The notes under the pieces: model-generated | The model's database searches: none | Told to the model about the DNA's origin: nothing | What the model saw: the letters and a program-made list of their open reading frames with translations, nothing else | Origin: Tsukamurella sp. 1534 | GTDB lineage: Bacteria; Actinomycetota; Actinomycetes; Mycobacteriales; Mycobacteriaceae | Length of the DNA stretch: 64,000 nt | NCBI RefSeq assembly: GCF_000312385.1 | Contig: NZ_HE997626.1 | Coordinates: forward strand, 1,960,718 to 2,024,717 | Reading direction: 5' to 3' | In this document: positions 60,657 to 64,000 of the stretch, in pieces | How the letters are laid out: each line of letters starts with the position of its first letter | Position numbering within the stretch: the first letter of the stretch is position 1 | Position numbers and translations under genes: made by a program

Positions 60657-62165
60657 TCACGCCTCCCAGGTGTGCACGGGGTTGCCTTCGTGCATGAGAT
60701 GTACGTAGTCGGCGAGCATTCCGCGCAGCGCCCGCTCCCGCGAATCGCCCGCGGCCTCCCGCGCGGCGACGGCGGCGCGCTGCCAGCTCGATCCCGTCTG
60801 ACGGTGCACGCAGCGCCCCTCCAGCACCTGCATGTACCGCTCCCGCGACCGTGAGCCCACGCCGTACGACTTCAGGCCCTCGTCCATCAGCGGCAGCAGG
60901 CGTCGCAGCACCAGCTCGTCCGGGCGGATCCAGCCGACGTTCGGCCAGTACAGTCCCGCGTCGAAGCCGTCGCGCGCGCCCGAATGGAGGTTCTCGGTGG
61001 CCGCGTCGAAGCTCATCTGCGTCCAGATCGGGCGGTCCGCCTCCACCAGCGCGCGCACCACGCCGTAGTAGAAGGCGGCGTTCGCCATCGTGTCCACGAC
61101 CGTGGGGCCCGCCGGCAGCACCCGGTTCTCCACCCGCAGGTGCGCGTGACCGTCCACCACGTCGTACACCGGGCGGTTCCACCGGTACACGGTGCCGTTG
61201 TGCAGCCGCAGCTCCGGCAGCTCCGGAACGCCGCCGTTCGCCACCACCTCCAGCGGGTCCACGTCGCCGCACACGGGCAGCAGGGCGGGGAAGTAGCGGG
61301 TGTTCTCCTCGAACAGGTCGAAGGTCGACGTGATCCACCGCTCCCCGAACCACACCCGAGGCCGCACGCCCTGGTTCCGCAGCTCGATCGGGCGGGTGTC
61401 GGTGGCCTGCTCGAACAGGGGGATACGGGACTCGTGCCACAGCGCCTTCCCCGCCAGGAACGGCGAATTCGCCGCGATCGCCACCTGCACGCCCGCGATC
61501 GCCTGCGCCGCGTTCCAGTGCGCCGCGAAGTCCTCCGGCGCCACCCGCAGGTGCAGCTGCAGCGACGTGCACGCCGCCTCCGGAAGGATCGTGTCCGACG
61601 TGATGTCCAGGCGCTCGCCCACCACCTCGCCCGGCATCGGCGCACCGTCGATGTCGATCTCGATGTCCTCGCCACGGGCCACGAACACCTGCTCGTTGAG
61701 CAGGTCGTACCGCGGGTTCGCCGAGAACCACTGCGCCGCGAAGTGCTTCTCCTCCAGTGTCGGCAGCATGCCGATCATCACCAGGTGCGCGCCGCCCACC
61801 CGGGCCCGCTCGTCCGCGCGGTTGAGCGACGCCCGCAGCGAATCCTCCAGGTTCATCGTCTGCTGATCGACGAAAGGCCTTGGTGCCACGTTGATCTCGA
61901 TGTTGAACTGGCCCAGTTCGGTCTGGAAGTCCGGGTCCGCGATGGCGTCCAGGGCCGCCGCGTTCGCCATCGCCGGCTCCATGGCGTCGTCCACCAGGTT
62001 GAGCTCGACCTCCATGCCCAACAGGGGCTCCGGCGGCGCACCGTCGTCGGTGAACAGGCCGTCGGCCAGCATCCGGGCGATGGCGTCCGTTCCGCGCTGC
62101 ACCTGGCGCCGGAACCGCATGCGGTCCTCGCGCGTGAACACCCTGGCTTCGACGTCGGCACCCAT
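60657..62165 (-). CDS. Glutamate-cysteine ligase family 2 (GCS2-type) protein
   Basis: A 502-residue carboxylate-amine ligase. The ATP- and metal-binding segments are LLGMEVELNLVDD, then GQFNIEINVAPRP and the TSLQLHLRV strand, with VWFGERWITSTFDLFEENTRYFPALLPV later. It is longer than the roughly 370-residue YbdK type and matches the 500-residue actinobacterial members annotated as glutamate-cysteine ligase. Since these bacteria use mycothiol and ergothioneine, its product may be gamma-glutamylcysteine or a related gamma-glutamyl amide. ATG 62165 was chosen from domain length; no clear ribosome binding site is seen. Confidence 0.82.
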   Translation of the reverse strand: MGADVEARVFTREDRMRFRRQVQRGTDAIARMLADGLFTDDGAPPEPLLGMEVELNLVDDAMEPAMANAAALDAIADPDFQTELGQFNIEINVAPRPFVDQQTMNLEDSLRASLNRADERARVGGAHLVMIGMLPTLEEKHFAAQWFSANPRYDLLNEQVFVARGEDIEIDIDGAPMPGEVVGERLDITSDTILPEAACTSLQLHLRVAPEDFAAHWNAAQAIAGVQVAIAANSPFLAGKALWHESRIPLFEQATDTRPIELRNQGVRPRVWFGERWITSTFDLFEENTRYFPALLPVCGDVDPLEVVANGGVPELPELRLHNGTVYRWNRPVYDVVDGHAHLRVENRVLPAGPTVVDTMANAAFYYGVVRALVEADRPIWTQMSFDAATENLHSGARDGFDAGLYWPNVGWIRPDELVLRRLLPLMDEGLKSYGVGSRSRERYMQVLEGRCVHRQTGSSWQRAAVAAREAAGDSRERALRGMLADYVHLMHEGNPVHTWEA

Positions 62166-62312
62166 GCGACGAACTGTGGCAGAACCGCTCGGCATCGCGC
62201 GGGGAATTCCCAGCATCCGAACCGCGGTGTTTGCAATATCAACACACTCCGCTACAGTGCTGCGACACAGCAAGGAGCCCGCCGGGCTCGCGGATCGAAC
62301 CAGGAGTCCGAA

Positions 62313-63026
62313 GTGCGCACTCTCCGTCAGACCGTCGCCGTGGGCGCGGTGGCCGCCGCCCTCGTCGTCCCCGCCGCCGTCGCGCAGGCGGATCCCGGCC
62401 GGCCCACGACCCCCGTCGACCAGCTCCTCCTCGCCGACGGCGAGTTCCCCGCCGGGTACGAGGTCATGCCCCTCACCGTGGCGGAGCGCCTCGAGATGAT
62501 CGCCCCGCTCAACCAGTTCGCCGACAAGCTCAAGGTCACGCCCGCCGAGTGCGCACCCAAGGTGACCCCCGCGCTGCAGCAGAAGGCGAGCGACCTTCCC
62601 ATGGTGAGCGCCTTCAGCGACCGCACCACCACCGGTCTCGTCGAGGTGCTCTCGCCCGAGCCCACCGCCGTGAACCGCGCGAACCTGCAGCGCTGCAGCG
62701 ACGTCACCGTCGAACTGCAGCCGTCCGAGCAGGTCCCCGCGAAGGCCCTGATCAACATCAGCCTCTCGCTCGTGAACGTCCCCGGCACCCCTGCGGGCGC
62801 CACCGTGATCGCCACCCGGGGTACCGGCACCGTGACCATCAACGGCAAGGATGGCAAGCCCGGCAAGCAGCGCAAGGTCGACGTCAACCAGCTCGAGGGC
62901 GTCGCGCAGGTGCGCGGGTACACCGTGGTGGTCACCGCATCCGGGTCGCAGGGCGGACGCCTCGACCGGCCGGGTTTCGCGCAGACCCTGACGAAGGCCG
63001 TCGACAAGGTGCGCGCCGCGAAGTAG
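62313..63026 (+). CDS. Secreted protein, DUF5642-like
   Basis: A 237-residue exported protein. The signal peptide (MRTLRQTVAVGAVAAALVVP, then AAVAQA) is cleaved before DPG. The mature part has LLLADGEFPAGYEVMPLTVA, then PAECAPKVTPALQQKASDLP and a second Cys in LQRCSDVTVE, so one disulfide is likely. The pattern resembles mycobacterial DUF5642 proteins and PknH-type extracellular sensor domains; it has no catalytic motif. GTG 62313 follows AGGAG. It is divergent from the ligase gene by 147 bases. Confidence 0.75.
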   Translation: MRTLRQTVAVGAVAAALVVPAAVAQADPGRPTTPVDQLLLADGEFPAGYEVMPLTVAERLEMIAPLNQFADKLKVTPAECAPKVTPALQQKASDLPMVSAFSDRTTTGLVEVLSPEPTAVNRANLQRCSDVTVELQPSEQVPAKALINISLSLVNVPGTPAGATVIATRGTGTVTINGKDGKPGKQRKVDVNQLEGVAQVRGYTVVVTASGSQGGRLDRPGFAQTLTKAVDKVRAAK

Positions 63027-63039
63027 CTCGCTCCGAGGG

Positions 63040-63414
63040 CTACAGCCGCAGCACCGGCAGGTAGCGGGCGATCTCGCCCGCCCGGGAGCCGCTCGCCTGC
63101 ACCGAGTCGGACGCCCCGTCGAACACGTCCAGGCCCGTCGCCAGGCGCAGCCACGTGCGCGGACCGCACTCCACGACGTTCGGCGGCGTCCCCCGGGTGT
63201 GCCGCGGACCGTCGACGCACTGCACCGCGACGAGGGGCGGCACCCGCACCTCGACGGATCCGCCCGGCGCGTCCTGCGCGAGGGTCCGTGCCGTGGACCG
63301 CACCGCGTCGGCGATCGCCGCGCGCGGCGGCTTCGGCGCGTCGTCGTCCTCGATCCACTCCCGTACCGCCAGCACGGCCGCCCGCACGTGCGCCGGATCC
63401 ACCGTCTTCGCCAT
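63040..63414 (-). CDS. Sterol carrier family protein (purF-adjacent, Rv0807-like)
   Basis: A 124-residue protein. It starts AKTVDPAHVRAAVLAVREWI and has the conserved GGSVEVRVPPLVAVQCVDGP, then HTRGTPPNVVECGPRTWLRL, of the actinobacterial sterol carrier family. A gene of this kind immediately before purF is also recalled in M. tuberculosis (Rv0807-Rv0808), so the neighbourhood is conserved, here in divergent orientation. ATG 63414 was chosen; GTG 63459 is possible. No ligand is established. Confidence 0.78.
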   Translation of the reverse strand: MAKTVDPAHVRAAVLAVREWIEDDDAPKPPRAAIADAVRSTARTLAQDAPGGSVEVRVPPLVAVQCVDGPRHTRGTPPNVVECGPRTWLRLATGLDVFDGASDSVQASGSRAGEIARYLPVLRL

Positions 63415-63548
63415 CAGTCGACCAGCTCCGTCGCGACGGTCGCTCGGGTCGTCGCACACCTCATCGTCGGCCCCTTCCCCGGGCGGCGCGCACGCCGCCG
63501 ACGGGAAGAAACCTACTCGTCGATTCGTTTGGACACGTGAATCGGCCC

Positions 63549-63554
63549 TACAAT
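63549..63554 (+). promoter_or_regulatory. -10 element of purF
   Basis: TACAAT is a near-consensus -10 box 37 bases upstream of the purF GTG. No good -35 box is seen at 16-18 bases. It gives a leader of about 30 bases ending in AGGAG. Confidence 0.5.
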
Positions 63555-63591
63555 CGAATCAGGCCCGCCCCAGCCAGCCCCAGGAGTAGCC

Positions 63592-64000
63592 GTGCAGCAG
63601 CTTCCGCTCACCGTCGTCGATTCCAGCAACCCCTACGATGACGCGGACGAGCAGGAACCGCGGGAGGAATGCGGCGTGTTCGGCGTCTGGGCCACGGGGG
63701 AGGACGTCGCCAAGCTCAGCTACTACGGCCTGTACGCCCTGCAGCACCGCGGCCAGGAGGCCGCCGGCATCGCCGTCGGCGACGGCCAGCAGGTGCTCGT
63801 GTTCAAGGACCTCGGCCTGGTCAGCCAGGTGTTCGACGAGCAGACGCTGAGCTCCATGCCCGGCCACGTGGCCATCGGCCACTGCCGCTACTCGACCACC
63901 GGATCCACCACCTGGGAGAACAGCCAGCCCATCTTCCGCACCACCAACGCCGGCAACGGCGTGGCCCTGGGCCACAACGGCAACCTGGTGAACACCGCGG
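63592..64000 (+). CDS. purF: Amidophosphoribosyltransferase (N-terminal part)
   Basis: The first 136 codons of the enzyme that commits PRPP to purine synthesis. A short propeptide (about 25 residues) precedes EECGVFGVW, whose Cys becomes the N-terminal glutaminase nucleophile after processing. LYALQHRGQEAAGIAV, GHVAIGHCRYSTTGSTTWEN and LGHNGNLVN confirm the Ntn-hydrolase domain. GTG 63592 follows AGGAG. The phosphoribosyltransferase domain lies beyond the right edge. Confidence 0.96.
   Translation, partial: MQQLPLTVVDSSNPYDDADEQEPREECGVFGVWATGEDVAKLSYYGLYALQHRGQEAAGIAVGDGQQVLVFKDLGLVSQVFDEQTLSSMPGHVAIGHCRYSTTGSTTWENSQPIFRTTNAGNGVALGHNGNLVNTA

Noticed and set aside
60379-60708. Open frames on both strands around 60.3-60.7 kb
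   Set aside because: Composition is not protein-like. The minus-strand frame translates the tandem repeat as Met-Ala repeats, and there are no ribosome binding sites.
1-64000. CRISPR arrays, insertion sequences, rRNA genes, prophage
   Set aside because: No regularly spaced repeats, transposase or integrase genes, ribosomal RNA or phage structural genes were recognised.

Overview
The window is GC-rich actinobacterial chromosome, most likely from a member of the Mycobacteriales (a Tsukamurella-like genus would fit, but the sequence alone does not settle it). Three things support this. There is a PhoP/PhoR pair very close to the mycobacterial one, followed by a convergent HIT gene. The purine genes come in the order purD, purB, purC-ptrB, purS-purQ, M18 aminopeptidase, purL, small SCP-like gene, purF, which is recalled as the M. 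tuberculosis order. Many genes also have a TANNNT box 6-7 bases before the start codon, the leaderless layout common in mycobacteria.

Layout. 1-5.9 kb: the end of a ThrE-type exporter, tRNA-Thr, enoyl-CoA hydratase, two GNATs, an alpha/beta hydrolase, an AhpD-like protein, pirin and a lipoprotein. 6-13.9 kb: phoP-phoR with a candidate PhoP box, HIT, purD, a TetR regulator, purB, a decayed AbiEi/DUF559-type gene and purC. 13.9-25.4 kb: oligopeptidase B, a secreted protein, a MarR-MFS efflux operon with a clear operator, glutathione peroxidase, a DUF2334 protein, a methyltransferase, a MatC-type carrier, a metallo-hydrolase, purS-purQ and aminopeptidase. 25.4-31.3 kb: a beta-hydroxyacid dehydrogenase, an amino-acid permease, a molybdopterin oxidoreductase and DinB.

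31.5-34.3 kb holds the most unusual locus. A promoter precedes a 64-residue Gly/Ala-rich peptide gene, an intercistronic hairpin, an HTTM membrane domain fused to an alpha/beta hydrolase, and an SdpA-like protein. It resembles an SDP-type peptide maturation system with a novel fusion. 34.3-41.4 kb: an alcohol dehydrogenase and an unusual proline-racemase-family enzyme, a two-domain fatty acyl-CoA reductase behind a long palindrome, an SDR, a GNAT and NhaA. 41.4-45.1 kb: a CitA/CitB-type two-component system divergent from dctA, with a CRP-like site between them.

45.1-52.2 kb looks like a sulfation locus. A sulfotransferase-SDR-DUF1214 operon, an IclR regulator and cysD-cysNC (PAPS synthesis) are tied together by two near-identical 16-bp operators. 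52.2-59.4 kb: purL, a permease, a GGDEF protein, a DUF574 methyltransferase and a TIGR01777 epimerase. 59.4-60.65 kb is a visibly AT-richer island with gene remnants, including a frameshifted immunity-like gene and a hexanucleotide tandem repeat. The window closes with a GCS2-type glutamate-cysteine ligase, a secreted protein, the SCP-like gene and the start of purF.

Start codons were chosen from the spacing to Shine-Dalgarno sequences or leaderless -10 boxes. Family names come from motif recognition; no database search was run.
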